64,000 nucleotides of DNA from Cunninghamella blakesleeana (GCA_017871115.1 JAFCIZ010000007.1:1178001-1242000), one strand, 5' to 3'. Positions 13,643-26,330 are shown, counted from the first letter of the stretch. Notes: generated from the sequence alone by a model not told the origin. A program made the numbers and translations.

Positions 13643-13974
13643 GTAATAATAAAGGCAGCTTGTCAAAATCACAAGGAAATAATACAAGTAAGAACCCAGA
13701 TGGATTAGATGAAGCGGAACTTAAAAAAGAAGTAGGGAAAATAGTGACAAAGTACCTTAGTTCATCAAAAAATAAGCCTTTATGGCAAGGTGATAAACAT
13801 TTATTTAAAGAATTGGCTCGCAAATTAACTCATCATATTGTGGAACGAGAGGTTCAATCGAACCGAAAAGTAACATCTATAAATTCATCTGTTCGGACAA
13901 AAATTGAAAAACTTATAGATTCCCATGGTGATAGCTTTGTAACCAAAATCAAATCGAAAAAAGAACGGCCTTAA
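10479..13974 (+). CDS. SET2: SET2-type histone H3 lysine-36 methyltransferase
   Basis: Six exons, 10479-10578, 11030-11393, 11513-11636, 11723-11898, 11991-12414 and 12517-13974, encode 881 residues. Domains in order: AWS Cys cluster (~79-130, starting CECKFEPG); SET (~131-255) with KGFGLRAL, FINHSCNPN (the NHSC of the SAM site) and TFDYKFERYG; post-SET CYCGELNC (Cys261, 263, 268); an acidic Glu run; a central helical region; a WW domain (~657-690, NWRMATTEDGSVYYYHKITN with TQWTFPEE); an Asn-rich linker; and a C-terminal SRI domain (~793-880) that binds the phosphorylated CTD of RNA polymerase II. AWS-SET-postSET-WW-SRI is the diagnostic Set2 order. It acts in the nucleus during elongation. 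The second ATG of the leader is used: the ATG at 10471 reaches a stop within about 80 bases in another frame and could act as a small upstream ORF. Confidence 0.96.
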
Positions 13975-14469
13975 AAAATATATTGTTTAATCTGTTATTA
14001 TTTTATTGTACACACGTATCATTATTATTATTTTATTATTGTTATAATTATTATTATTATTATTATATATACATATCTTATTATCATATTATGGGTAGAG
14101 TAAGGAAGTATGATTATATTTGCATATGATTAGTTTGTCATTCACTAAAATTTAGTATGTTTCATTATTTTATTGTTATTTTTATTACTATTATTATTAT
14201 TTATTCATTTTTATATCATTTGTACATATTATATATAATATATATTATATAATTAATCTATTATTTTTTTTTTCTTTTTTTTAATAAAGATATTTCCTCA
14301 ATCATATTTTGGTTTAAAAAGCTATTTTAAAAAAAAACAAATATCTTTTATTGTATTTGCAGCTTTTTTTTAAAATATATATATATGAATATATGTATGA
14401 ATACATGTATATACATGATAAAAGGCAATACAACCAATCAAAGTAATATAAAGGCACGGTGAAAAAAAT

Positions 14470-14500
<31 letters not shown>

Positions 14501-15480
14501 AGGAATTAGTAAAAAATTATATGGTGTTTAGAATAAGTTTATAATAATTTATTTATAAAATAGAATCACAGATATAAAACTAATATATATATATACATAT
14601 GTATACTCTATTACTATTTCTTTTTCCATGTCCTTTTATATTTTGTTATTTTCATTGGTTCCTTTTTATACTGTAAAAGAGTAAAAAGAATAAAAAACAT
14701 TTTTTTATATAATATAATTTAAGTTTTGTTAACAAAACATGCTTCATGATTCCTTTTAATTCACCAGGAATAACGTTGTAGGATTATGAGAATAATAAAT
14801 TCTGAATATATATATATATATATATATATTTGCTATTGTATGTTAAATTCATATTATCGAGGAGTAACTTAATTAAAATACTAATGCATATCATTTATGC
14901 TTTCATTATGTTTTCAAGGGAGTAGAAAATAAAAATTTTTATTCATATTTGAAAGATTAAATATACTTCCATTACCTTTAAAAGACTTTTTAGAGAAATG
15001 GCACGTCTAAAGTATTTTGCCGCCAAGTATTTTTGCATTTGGATCGAAACTTTAATTATATTAAAAGGGTTTTTATTGGCTAATGGAAGGGCTTATTTTT
15101 ATGCTTTTTAAAAAAGGGTAAGTTGTAACCTCCGCTTTTAAAAAAAATAGAAAATAACTTGATCCATTTAAGGAAGAAGAGTATAAAAATACATTTTGTT
15201 ATTATAAAAAAAACAACTTTTGACTGTGTCACTTTTATATAAATATCATTCAAAACATATCTATATTAAAATTAATGTAGGAACTAGCCCACATTGTAAA
15301 CAAAAATATACAAAAAAGTATTTATTAATGAAAAACGAAATGGATAAAAAGTTTTATAATATGTATATATGACTATGTAAATGTGTGTGTGTGTTTTTTT
15401 TTTTTTGAAAAAAAAAAAAAAAAAAAAATAATAATAATAATAAATAATTATGAAAATCAATATACAAATATATAAGTTAT
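13975..15480. other. Convergent intergenic region, no gene seen
   Basis: Lies between the 3' ends of SET2 and the fucosyltransferase-like gene. ATT/TAT repeats, a (TA)n run near 14807-14829 and an A-rich run at 15408-15428. No coding signal. Confidence 0.5.
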
Positions 15481-16833
15481 TTAAGATTTTTGATTAGGAT
15501 AATAAGCTAAAAATCTACGATTTCTATAAGAAATATATTTAGAAAAGGTAGATTTTTTAGTGCCAACAAAGGAGGAGCCATAAGAAGCAACTTCAGCATC
15601 AATAAGAGGGAAGAATAAAGGGCCAAACCTACTTGGTTGTTGATCTTCAACAAAGGGACTTAAAGCAGTAGCAGATAAAGTATTTGCCATGACATCAGGA
15701 AAATCCGAAAGAGAAAAGAGACAGGGGAATTCATTAAAAAGATGGGGTAAAGAACGACGTGGATCAGGAGCATCGGTAGCCATGTAAATTAAACGTAATT
15801 TTGGATGAATGTTTGAAGTTAAGGGGGAGAGAGGAGAGCTATTGATTTTTAAGCATTTTTCCAATTTAGAGGCAGGATCGTCAATGGCTTGTATAGCTTG
15901 CACGGTGTCAAGGTCCAATTCTAGGCTATTTTGGTCGTCCGTTTCACTTAATTTCAAACGAACCTGTTCAATGGTTTGATCCATAACGGCCTTAAACACA
16001 CCATCGCCTTGACGTAAATGAAGACTAACAAATTGGCCAGGTCCGCCGAGGCGGCCGACGATATCAAGAGTTTGGGCGATAACTGTGGGATGATGGAAAG
16101 AGATTTCCGTGAATAAATAATCCCATAACCAGATCCAGCCAGGCTTTTCTAATGCCAAGCGGAAAGAGCTAAACAAAGAGCCAAACACCATAATTTTTTC
16201 ATCTCTGGCCTCCAAATCCTCCATATCAATACGCTGTTCAAAATTCAACATACTCATTTGATTTTCTTTACTGTCGTAAATACGGTAAGAGAATCTGCTT
16301 TGGTCACGGATATATACAATGTCAGAAGGTGTAGCGCCGTAGTATTTTTCAAAATAATCTAAGCCCATATCTTTGCGCTGTGTCACGCGGATGCCCAAAC
16401 TTGATAGTGAAGATAGATCAAATATGTTTGCCACGGTGGTTGGTACATATTTTGAATAGCCATAACAGCCACCAGCGACACTTCCTCTAGGTTTTGTTGG
16501 ACAATCACTTAACTGTCTTTCCAGCTGTTTTGATTCCCTCCAATAATTAGCCTTTCCCATATTGATTTCCGGTAATATTAAAGTTCTATTAAGTGTTTTG
16601 GCAAGAACAAGCGCATTGATAAGAGCAATGCGTTGATTATGTAGTCCTGAATGTGGTAAAAATGTAAGGTACTTTTCATCTGATAACTGTAATGATGAAG
16701 ATTTATGATATTTGTTGTTATTTGTATTAAGATTGATTACAATTTCTGTCTGCCATTGAAGTTTTATGAATAAAACTACAAGACATGCTAATCCAGATAA
16801 GCATAATGTCCATATATATTTTAAACTGAACAT
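15481..16833 (-). CDS. GDP-fucose protein O-fucosyltransferase family protein, type II membrane
   Basis: Single exon, 450 residues. A short cytosolic N-terminus and one membrane helix (~5-24, IWTLCLSGLACLVVLFIKL) make it a type II, probably Golgi or ER, protein. The lumenal part begins with YLTFLPHSGLHNQRIALINA (HSGLHNQR at 61-68), the nucleotide-sugar binding loop of the O-FucT fold. It continues with SLHLRQGDG near residues 272-280 (the HxRxGD motif), IYMATDAPD, and ends with DAEVASYGSSFVGTKKSTFS plus YISYRNRRF, the conserved C-terminal block. These place it in the O-FucT superfamily. The acceptor and even the donor sugar cannot be read from sequence; fucose is a known component of Mucorales wall polysaccharides. 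It is intronless, unlike many neighbours. Confidence 0.8.
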   Translation of the reverse strand: MFSLKYIWTLCLSGLACLVVLFIKLQWQTEIVINLNTNNNKYHKSSSLQLSDEKYLTFLPHSGLHNQRIALINALVLAKTLNRTLILPEINMGKANYWRESKQLERQLSDCPTKPRGSVAGGCYGYSKYVPTTVANIFDLSSLSSLGIRVTQRKDMGLDYFEKYYGATPSDIVYIRDQSRFSYRIYDSKENQMSMLNFEQRIDMEDLEARDEKIMVFGSLFSSFRLALEKPGWIWLWDYLFTEISFHHPTVIAQTLDIVGRLGGPGQFVSLHLRQGDGVFKAVMDQTIEQVRLKLSETDDQNSLELDLDTVQAIQAIDDPASKLEKCLKINSSPLSPLTSNIHPKLRLIYMATDAPDPRRSLPHLFNEFPCLFSLSDFPDVMANTLSATALSPFVEDQQPSRFGPLFFPLIDAEVASYGSSFVGTKKSTFSKYISYRNRRFLAYYPNQKS

Positions 16834-18155
16834 TCTCTATATTTTATTTTTTCTATATATATGTAATAATGATAATAAATTATAATGTATATTTACAAAA
16901 ATATATATATATATATATGTGTGTATGTGTATATGAAGAATATATATCTATATAATAATTAATTACAAAAGAAAGAAGAAGAAGAAGAAAAAAAAAAAAA
17001 AAAAAGAAAATATATAGAAATGTTTATATTTTGGGCTTTTCTGATATGTCCATATATGGAAATTGATATAAATAGATTTTTTTTGTTTATTTTTATTCTT
17101 CCATTATAAGGTATAAAAAAAAATATTTTCAGCCTTTCTTAAAAGCTTTATGTTTTAATACTTGTTAATAATACCTTTTTTTTGTATATATAATACTCTT
17201 TTACTATACTTCTTTTTAGTTCTAGTCAGTAGATCTTTTGAACATCTTTTTTTCTCTTATTCGAATTAAACATGGAGAATAAAAATTAAATTATAGGGAG
17301 TTGTATTGAATAATTTAAGCATATTTCTAATACTGTTATTATTTTTGCTATATTGCATATAAAACATTCTTCGTGGGGATTGTTATTTAGATTGTATAAA
17401 AATAACATCACTAATAGCCTTTTTATTATATAAGTCGTGAATTAGCTCCGACGAGGCTTATAAGTATGTTCGAAACTTTAACAAAAATTTTTTTTTTAGT
17501 TTTTTTCATAGATAGGGTTGCTTTTTATATATGATGATCCATAAAATAATGATGATATAAATAAAAAAGAAAATACTCCATATAAAGAAGGTATTGACTC
17601 TTTCAAAATTTAAATAATAGTACATAAATGATAAAAAAGTAATAACAATAATAATAAAAGCTGAATGCTAACATGACAATTTTCATAAAACTGTATCAAT
17701 ATTTCATTTCATCTCCGAGGTAGAATCAGATGATTCGCCACAGGGTATAATATAAAAGATACGTAGTTTAGAAAAAAGATAGACAAAGAATGTTGCTTTT
17801 TTTTTTTTTTTTTTTTACCATAATTATGCAAAATGGGGGTAAAAATTAGTATTGTTTTTTTTTTTTTTTTTTTTTTGACAATCTGTTTTTTAATGGAGTA
17901 TCATTTTGATCATATAGTTGGTTGTGGCAGCTATTTAAATAATAAATGATGACATAAACTTACTTGTTAGAAAACCTGTATCAATTGTTAGACGCTTTAT
18001 ATTTTTACCATTATTAACCTACAATTAACTTTTAACCAATCAAATTAATACTTTTTAGTCTCTTCTCCTTTCAACCAAGGCTAAAAACCAATCATCAGAT
18101 ATCACATAGTCCTATAAGAATTTGCAATCTCTATAAAAATGCTTTATTTAATTTA

Positions 18156-18213
<58 letters not shown>

Positions 18214-18656
18214 CAATGTGATAGGCTAATGAAATTAATTAGTATGTATATGTTTATATATTCAGTTGATGATTTGAAAGTTATTGGATATTCTAGGAGA
18301 GTATTTTGTATATACCAATTATGATTTTAAGGCGGTATATTTAATTTTTAAAAAGTCAGCATGAGATCAACTTCTATGTACCCTATTCTAATATATAATT
18401 CACATATATAAATGACAAGTAATTGTTGATATCTTTTAAATAATTACAAATTGCCTATATGTATCTATTGTTTGTTTGTTTGTTTTTTTAAAAAAAATAA
18501 AACAGTAGATGATATAGTATGGTATTACAAATGAATTAAGCATAATTATTAAATATTACAGTGACTATTTATTTACATGTAATAGTAAAAAAAAAAAAAA
18601 AAATAATGCATAAATAATAAAGAAGGTTAGATACATACATACATATATGTTACGAA
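16834..18656. other. Long AT-rich gene-free stretch
   Basis: About 1.8 kb with (TA)n, poly-T (17800-17817, 17857-17875) and poly-A tracts. No gene recognised on either strand and no tRNA seen. The right part includes the 3' region of the DUF4112 gene. Confidence 0.45.
18160..18212. repeat. (TA)n microsatellite
   Basis: One of the longest AT dinucleotide tracts in the window, interrupted once by TATG. Confidence 0.9.
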
Positions 18657-19306
18657 TTATGTTAATGCTGTTTGGACATGCTGATTACTAATAGTTGTTT
18701 GTGCCAGCTTTCTTCGCTGCCGTTGAATAAGATATTCCTCAAGTAGAATTGCATTTTGTGTATTACATTTATACATAATATCAAGAATATCACCAACTAT
18801 AGGCACTAAACCAATCTATTTAATTATAGTTAATATATATTAGCTTGATATCATATGAGTGTGTAACTATATATATTCAATACACTTACTAAAAAATCAA
18901 CAGCAACATTAAGAAGCATTTGATTAATTAATTTGCTTGGCAATCTAGCTTCCATAGCCTTTTCAATTAATAGTAGAGCAAAAATAAGACTTATAAAATC
19001 CCCAACTATAGGTATTAAACCTATAAGGCCATCAAACCCAATCTGAAAACAACAACAATTAATCCCCCTGTCCAAAAAATGAGCTCTCGACTTAACCGAC
19101 TTTAGGATTTTCTTCTCTCTTTTGTCTAATATATCTTCAGGTCGAGATTTGCGTTTCCACCAGCTACTATTATTTGATGGTCCTTGTTGAGTTAATTCAA
19201 GCGAAGCTTTTTGCGGAGGTTTTTTTTGTGCTGTATTAGAAATCTTGCTTAATTCTGATTCTATAAGATGATTTAATACATATTTTCCTACGCGTTGTGT
19301 CGTCAT
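18657..19306 (-). CDS. DUF4112 family membrane-associated protein
   Basis: Two exons, 19306-18890 and 18815-18657, give 191 residues. The first exon has a polar N-terminus and a Lys/Arg-rich part, then GFDGLIGLIPIVGDFISLIF and ALLLIEKAMEARLPSKLINQ. The second exon starts IGLVPIVGDILDIMYKCNTQ and continues NAILLEEYLIQRQRRK. The repeated G(L/I)-P-V-GD followed by a hydrophobic helix, and the K-N--N-LLEEYL tail, are the hallmarks of DUF4112. The molecular function of this family is not established; it is probably membrane-inserted. Without the splice the frame would end a few residues into the intron and lose the second half of the domain, so the two-exon model is preferred. Confidence 0.82.
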
Positions 19307-19476
19307 GCTTTTGATTTTATGAATGTATTTATTTACAAAAAATAATATTATATAAAAGAAAAAACAGTGGGAAGAAAAAAAAAAAAAAAAAATTGAAAAC
19401 TAAAAATTAAATAAGGGTGGAGAAAAATATTAAAAAGGCAACTTTATTTTTGAAAAAAAAAAAAAAAATCTACCCT

Positions 19477-20676
19477 CTAAATGCAATATACTTTTCCTTG
19501 CACAATGAAACCATGGTCTTCTTCTTCTTCTCCGTCGTTATCTTTATGATCAATCATATGATTAGTTATAAATGGTGGCGATATAACTAATTCAACAGTA
19601 CCTTCTGATCTACTTTTACTAGCAGCCTTCATGAGTTGGGTATCAAATAAGGTTATGCCTTCTTCAATAGTCATTAGAGGAAAGATTTCAATTTCTTGGC
19701 CTTTAATTGCTGTAGATAATTTACAAACCCTTTGTACAAGTGCAACTATTTTCTTTTCAGTACTCATACCATTTTCTTTAATAGATGGATATATTGGTGA
19801 TAAAGTTTCAAGAATGTCTTTTACAAGCTCATCTTGTGCAGATTTCATAGCTTGCTCCTCTTCTTTTGGCTGTTTAGCAATTAAAGCATTAATTTGTTGT
19901 CTAAACCTTGTTGCCCAACTTGGGTGTCTGGCCACCATCCATTTTTCTAATTGCTGGTAAGCATCATTGATAGAAACACCGATCTGAATAGGTTGTAATA
20001 ATATATGCTTTATTAAGGTATCTATTATGTATTTTTCGACAAATAGTGTGATAAAGGCAGGCTCTAGCTGCTCCTTATCTTGATCTTGATTACTACTATT
20101 TTTCATCCTAAGCTCTTGAATCCGATTAACCCTTTCCGGCCATCGACTAAAAATAAACGCTCTGCCTGCTTCACTATCCATTTTACTACGAAGTCCCAAA
20201 CAAAAATTGCTTATTTGATTCATTATATGACCAATTTCTGGCTGTATAGTCGATAAATCATCATCAGTTGCTCGAATAACACCAACATGTGAGTAGAAAT
20301 TGGCTTCCATTTTTTTATATTCTTGTTTTTTTGCCTGGAGTTCATAAAGTAGCTGTTCATTATAACTTTGTAATTTTTTTATCGTTTGCTGTGCTTCTTC
20401 GTATAGTACTAGCGCCTCTTCTCTTTCTTTTTGACTTTGTTCTACTAACTCCTTATGTATTTCAATTGATTCATATAATGACCTTATATGTAAATCCACA
20501 TCTTTTACTCGTGTTGTATGACAAGATTCGCAAATATCATTAATAGGTAATAATGAGCTTTGACTAATAAACGATTTCCTAGATACTGGTTCTTCTGTTT
20601 TATTTTCGTTTGCTTTTGAATCCACTGATCTCATAGATTCATCGTCATTTAATGAGTTATTATCAGCTTTATCCAT
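19477..20676 (-). CDS. Unknown coiled-coil protein
   Basis: Single exon, 399 residues, not recognised. It has an acidic/Asn-rich N-terminus, a CESCHTT motif near residue 50 that could be half of a metal site, a strong coiled coil (~65-125, KELVEQSQKEREEALVLYEE and following), then a helical domain with FCLGLRSKMDSEAGRAFIFS and RWPERVNRIQELR. A C-terminal helical part (EKWMVARHPSWATRFRQQIN) looks folded. No membrane segment or signal peptide. It is divergent from the K+/H+ exchange-related gene, with 278 bases between start codons, so the two may share a promoter region. Coding status is supported by length, composition and a T/A-rich upstream region. Confidence 0.75.
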   Translation of the reverse strand: MDKADNNSLNDDESMRSVDSKANENKTEEPVSRKSFISQSSLLPINDICESCHTTRVKDVDLHIRSLYESIEIHKELVEQSQKEREEALVLYEEAQQTIKKLQSYNEQLLYELQAKKQEYKKMEANFYSHVGVIRATDDDLSTIQPEIGHIMNQISNFCLGLRSKMDSEAGRAFIFSRWPERVNRIQELRMKNSSNQDQDKEQLEPAFITLFVEKYIIDTLIKHILLQPIQIGVSINDAYQQLEKWMVARHPSWATRFRQQINALIAKQPKEEEQAMKSAQDELVKDILETLSPIYPSIKENGMSTEKKIVALVQRVCKLSTAIKGQEIEIFPLMTIEEGITLFDTQLMKAASKSRSEGTVELVISPPFITNHMIDHKDNDGEEEEDHGFIVQGKVYCI

Positions 20677-20954
20677 TTTATTTATTTATAAAATAAAGGT
20701 TAGCAATAAAAGAAATGTATATTTTTATTATTTTTATTTATATTAAAAAAAAAAAAAGTTATATTAAAAAAAAAAAGAGATAAAAAAAGGAGTGCACAGA
20801 GCGTGTAAAGAAAAAAAAAAAGGAGCGGAAATTGAATTATAAAAATTATAAAAAATAGGGAATATTAACGTCAATTCTTTTTTTTTCCTTTCCCTTTTTT
20901 TTTTTTTTTTTATTATTATTATTTTATTACTATCTCATTTATTATACACCTAAT

Positions 20955-22002
20955 ATGCAAATATTTGCTATCCCAATATTAAAAAATAGATTGGTATATT
21001 ATTGTCACTCAACATTACCGACAACTTCACGATTAGTGAAACTTGTTGAATGGTCAAATAAAAAATGGGATGAATTAGACAAAGCAAAAGAAGATAGTTT
21101 GAAAAAAAAAATACACAACAAGGGCAATGATATTATGAATAAATTGGATTATCAGGAATGGTTTTTTAAAGGAATTCCAACAAAGGAACATTTAGAGCAT
21201 CCATTAGAAAAGGTAATATTAATTATATATTGAAAAAAAAAAAAGAAAAAAAAAATTAAATTATTATATGAAATAATATATAGTTTTTATTTTTATTTTT
21301 TTTTAATTTGCTTTGTTTATTTTTTCATATATTTATAAATAGGCAATCTTATATCACCCTTCTCAAATAACCAGAACTGATATTGAACTCAGCTTAAAAC
21401 AATTATTAGATGAATGTATTCCTTATCATAGAAAATACATGATGTATTCTATATATTGGGTACCAATAGCATGTACTTTTGCTATTGTACCTTTTGTTCC
21501 AAATATTCCACTTGCATACAATTTATTTCGATTATATAGTCATTATAAAGGTATAGTATAAATACATACATACGTATATATGTATATGCATATATACAAA
21601 TTGATTTAAAAATGTGTAAATGTGTAAGCGTACTAGTATATAATATTAACTTTTATATTAATTTATTCACTATTAGCTTATAAAGGAGCACAACATCTTG
21701 AAGAATTAATAAAAGATCAAATCATTCAGTATAATACAACAGAAATTATTGATGATTTAATACCTTATCATTCTCTTACCACTTCCGAACAAGTTGTTTT
21801 TCCAACTGAAATAATAGAATCGTATAAAGAAACATCAAAATTAGATACACATATTTTAGACCAACCAATCCCTGGGGTATTAGACCAGCATATTTTAAAT
21901 GAACTCTCAAATAAGTTCAACCTTCCTACTTTAAATACGGAATTACAACGCGCAAGAAATCAAATTTTGACATCTATTTTTTTAAATCAAAATAAACATT
22001 AA
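20955..22002 (+). CDS. Mitochondrial K+/H+ exchange-related protein (Mit_KHE1 family)
   Basis: Three exons, 20955-21212, 21343-21550 and 21677-22002, encode 263 residues. The N-terminus MQIFAIPILKNRLVYYCHS and following is the family start. DYQEWFFKGIPTKEHLEH, ILYHPSQITRTDIELSLKQL and a hydrophobic pair (MMYSIYWVPIACTFAIVPFV then PNIPLAYNLFRLYSHYKAYK, KGAQHLEELI) match the family typified by yeast YDL183C, which is implicated in mitochondrial K+/H+ exchange. An inner-membrane location is likely. The C-terminal third is variable and polar. Intron boundaries are GT-AG and the joins keep frame. Confidence 0.85.
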
Positions 22003-22658
22003 TATGATTATTTGATTTTTTATAAATATAAAACATAAACTAGAATATTAGACATGGCATATAAATATATATTTAAATAACACTAAACCTTTGAATAAAT
22101 GCATGATTCCATTATATGAATATTAATTCCATTTTATTATTTTTATTTTTTTTCTTTATGTTTATTTTAATTTCTTAAAAAAGACTAGAATCATCTATAA
22201 GAATTATATCTTTTCAAAGCTATCAGTTTTTTTAAATTTAACAATTTCTAGTTGGCATACATCATTGTTATCTTAATTACTATATACATTTCATTCTTTA
22301 TACTCATCATTCATATGAATATTGATATGAAAAATGTTTTTTTTTTTATTTATCAAGAATTATAAATATATCATAATTAATGTTCATTCCTTATCTATGG
22401 GAAGTTCATCTAGTTTATTTGGTATTATTTCAGAATTTTTTATCATTTTAAAATGATATTTGTTACATAAACTAAATAAGTTAAATCTTTTATATTTTAA
22501 AATGCAAATATTTTATTTTCCGTATGTATAGATAATAATCATTTTTAAAAAAATTTATAGTTTATTAAAATTACTGTAAACGTGCAAATAAACTGAAAAA
22601 AAAAAAAATTATATGAAATTACATCTAAAAAAAGTTTTCTATACTAAATACAAATTAT
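22003..22658. other. Convergent intergenic region, no gene seen
   Basis: AT-rich sequence between two 3' ends; no coding signal. Confidence 0.5.
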
Positions 22659-24347
22659 TTATTTGTAAAGTTTATTGAATTCACGGCCAATTAACATTCT
22701 TCTAATTTCACTTGTACCAGCACCAATTTCGTATAATTTGGCATCACGAAGAATTCTACCAGTAGGATATTCATTAGTATAACCATTGCCTCCTAAACAT
22801 TGAATAGCATCAAGAGCAACTTCAGTTGCACGTTCAGCTGAATAAAGAATAGCACCAGCACAATCCTTATTGCTGATTTTCCCATTATCACAAGCACGAC
22901 CAACAGCGTATACATATGCTCTTGAAGCATTAAGTTTGGTGTACATATCAGCTAATTTTCCTTGAATCAACTAAATAATAACAGTAATAATAAAAATAAG
23001 TAAATGGTAAATAACAAGTATTTAAATAAAAAAATCTCAAAACGTTGATATATATAAATATATGGTATTACTTGGAATTCACCAATAGGAACACCAAATT
23101 GCTTGCGTTCATGAACATAAGGTACAGCAACGTCCAAAGCTGCTTGCATTAAACCTAATGGACCACCAGAAAGTACTAAACGTTCGAGGTCAAGACCACT
23201 CATCAATACATAAACACCTTTACCTTCAGCACCAAGGACATTTTCAGCAGGAATTTCACAATTTTCAAAAATTAATTCACAAGTATTTGAACCACGCATA
23301 CCTAATTTATCTAATTTTTGAGCAGTTGAGAAGCCTTTAAAGTTCTAAAAATAATCATAAATATATATATGTGATTAATGGATATGTATTTATTAATCCT
23401 GATATTTACAATTGATTATGATTACCTTTTCAACTAAAAATGCAGTGATGCCTTTTGGACCGGCTTCTGGATTTGTCTTTGCATAAACTACAAGTACATC
23501 GGCATCAGGTCCATTTGTAATCCACATTTTATTACCATTTAATACATAATGATCACCTTTTTTTTCTGCTTTTAATTTCATGCTTACTACATCAGAACCG
23601 GAACCAGGTTCAGACATAGCCAAAGCACCTACATGATCACCAGAGATTAACTAATTGATTTTGTTTTTTTTTAAAAAAAAAATGTTATTTTTCTTTTTCT
23701 TTTCTTTTTCTTTCTCTTTCCCTTTTCCTTTACTTCTATCTTACCTTTGGTAAATATTTTTCTTTTTGAGCTTTATTCCCATTACGGACAATTTGATTGA
23801 CACATAAATTAGAATGGGCACCATAACTTAAAGCAACTGAACCACTAGCGCGAGAAATTTCTTCCATAACAAAAGTATGATCCAAGTAACCTAAACCTAA
23901 ACCACCATATTCTTGAGGTGCTGTGATACCTAATAACCCCATATCACCGAATTTTTTCCACATATCCATAGGAAACTCATTCTTTTTATCAATATCACCG
24001 GCACGAGGTGCTAATTCTCCTTGAACAAAATTATGGACTGCTTCTCTAAGCTATTATGTATAAATAGACAACCATTTATTGTTATTATTATCTGTTTTAA
24101 TTTGCTTCATTTCTTTTATTGGCATATTCATATTTAATTTAAACTTACCTCTTCTTGTTCAGAAGTTAAATTTGCAATAGCAGAGTTATAGGTAGCTGTG
24201 CTTAACTGACGGCAGTTTGCAAAAACACTAGATCGGAAATTGGTATTTGTTTTCTATGTCAAAAAAGAGATATGTAAGCGCAAGTTATAACTAGGGCATA
24301 TATTATAGTTCTTTATTTACTAAAACGCGGCTAATATTCTTCAACAT
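22659..24347 (-). CDS. IVD: Isovaleryl-CoA dehydrogenase
   Basis: Flavin enzyme of mitochondrial leucine breakdown; oxidises isovaleryl-CoA to 3-methylcrotonyl-CoA and passes electrons to ETF. Six exons (minus), 24347-24321, 24253-24149, 24050-23745, 23650-23426, 23344-23072 and 22970-22659, all phase 0, give 415 residues, the usual size. Landmarks: [40 protein letters not shown] and [20 protein letters not shown] (both acyl-CoA dehydrogenase signatures), [18 protein letters not shown], and [20 protein letters not shown]. The base Glu275 lies in [12 protein letters not shown], the position used by IVD and not the C-terminal Glu of medium- and short-chain enzymes; this decides the assignment. 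The first exon codes only nine residues and starts the presequence. Confidence 0.94.
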
Positions 24348-25923
24348 ATTTATGTAAAAACGAAAATAATAAAAGTCTGTGTATTATTTAAAAACGAAAA
24401 AAAAAAAAAAAAGAATGAAAGAAAGAGAAAGAGGGAGGAAAAAAATAGGTGAGAACACAATTCTGATGTTTATTTTCTCACGGTCTTTTTGAATTTGAAT
24501 TTGAAAAATTAAACTGGGACCATCCAAAAAAAAAACTCCTCTACTGATTTACAGTAAATTGAAATCAATATTAATAATATAAAAAAGCTCTTTCGAATAT
24601 TAACTACTTTGCATATATGGATAAATATTTAAGCAAAGATTAGATTATCTTATCATTACTTTATACATATATACAATAATAAAAATCTTTCAATAACAAA
24701 TCCCCTAGTTATATAACTTTTTGGAATTAACACCAGTTCAAAATAGTTGTGTAATCTCTATATAAAATGGTATTATAATGAATGAAGATGCCAAATAGAC
24801 TAACCATTAAAAAAGAGTAAACAATAATGTGTCTTTTATAACACGTCCTATAGTCCTTTCCTCTTTCAAATTTTAAGAAAACAAGAAATATTATACGAAT
24901 AAGGAAATTTTAGGGGAATGATTAAATGTCATAGGACCAAAAAAATTAGACAAAAGATATTATATTTTTGAAGTACTTACCAAAGATTTAAAGGATGTCA
25001 TTAATATATATCTAAAATCGAACATTAATGTGTATCTTTGAAAGAAACTAGCTACTTTTCTATGAATAGTGCTAGCAAAATTCCTAGCATAATGATAATT
25101 GCAAAATTTAAGGACAGGAATACTAATTCGTAAAACAGCCTCAGAAAGACTACATTCATAATGGTCTTATTCACAGAGGCGTAATTAATTTAAAATAATA
25201 TTGATATTTCTATGAAGACACCAAGCTTCATTACCTTGAATAAATAAAATAGAACAAGCTTTCAAAAAGAAAACTATAGAATAGCTCCCTAAAATAAAAA
25301 CGCGCTTTAACCGAACAGTCTGTCCTCCCAATAGTGAAAGCATATATATTCAATGGCTAGGTGACCGGGCTGTGAAAAATAGGAAAGAATATAAATCAAT
25401 CCAGATCACCTCTCAAAAAAATATTTAGTGTACTGATCAGATCAAAGGATGGTCAAAATGACTTTGACTAAAACACACCATAAAATCGTCATCCAAATTT
25501 TTACATACATGATAAACAATATCAGGACTTAGGAAATATGGTGGTGTATTTCATGAACAAAATACCATATCAAAAGAAGTTTCATTCATGGAAAGTGAAT
25601 AGACACAACACAGGCATATGTCATATTTATAATTAATATCAAAAAGATCGGTATTATTGCATAGCTCCATGTCTAAAAAATATCCCTTTTGGTTCTTAGC
25701 CCTTGCCATGGCTGATACAAATATAACTTCAGAATGGGCAATATCGAGCTATATTAATATGCCAGAACTATCTAATACTAAGTACAAAGGACAAAGATAA
25801 AGTAACTCTACAACTGTTACTTATATCATAGAAATCATACGGTCATATTACCGATTACATGCAATGGGCATAGGAAGCAGGTCTTTGAATAGCCGTTTAC
25901 AAATAATTCAACATAATTTCATT
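24348..25923. other. Gene-free stretch, probably degraded repeat DNA
   Basis: About 1.6 kb upstream of IVD. Slightly higher GC than neighbouring spacers from 25050 to 25900. On the minus strand there is a semi-open reading around 25740-25480 (MARAKNQKGYFLDMELCNN and on), with stops. I do not recognise it. It may be another dead transposon but I cannot support a family. Confidence 0.4.
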
Positions 25924-26330
25924 TTTTTTTATTTAAAATTAAAATTTATTAGAGATTTAAAATTTTAAATTATTGATTCCTGTGCCTTAGTGAGGGGCGA
26001 GATTCGAAAACAAAACACTGATTTGAGAATGAAATAACTCTTATTCACTATTTATCAATTTGCCTGTAGTGATTTATTTTAATTTTCATTATTTTTTTTT
26101 GATTAATAACTTTAATAATATTTTGTGTATCTTAAAAAATATATAAATTCAATTTTAATTCCAATTCAATGAAGACCAAGCTTCTTCTCGTTTTCAAAAC
26201 TTTGGTCATAATTTTAATTTTAATCTTGTTTTATTTCTAAACTACATATTCCTACTTGTTTGAACTTTAGCCCTCATCAGACTTTAATTTACTTATTTTT
26301 TTGCTATAAATCATTTTTAAACTTTTAAAG
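25924..26330 (-). mobile_element. LINE 3' UTR fragment (dead 5'-truncated copy)
   Basis: Reverse complement of the 3' UTR and tail of the truncated LINE at 30835-32902. Both share the block with GAGAATGAAATAA, TATCAATTTGCCT, ATTTTGTGTATCTTAAAAAA, CTAAACTACATATTCC and TTTTTTGCTATAAATCA, and the tail GTGAGGGGCGAGATTCGAAAAC. The poly-A tail (poly-T here) is near 25923-25931. No coding sequence remains. It sits about 120 bases upstream of the tRNA methylthiotransferase gene. Confidence 0.82.

Noticed and set aside
13371..13823. Antisense 150-codon open frame in SET2 with Leu runs
   Set aside because: It is the shadow of the Asn/Ser-rich and AAT-repeat coding part of SET2; no protein family features.
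24960..25920. A second transposase relic on the minus strand
   Set aside because: Some open stretches exist, but I found no ordered family motifs, so it is left as unassigned.
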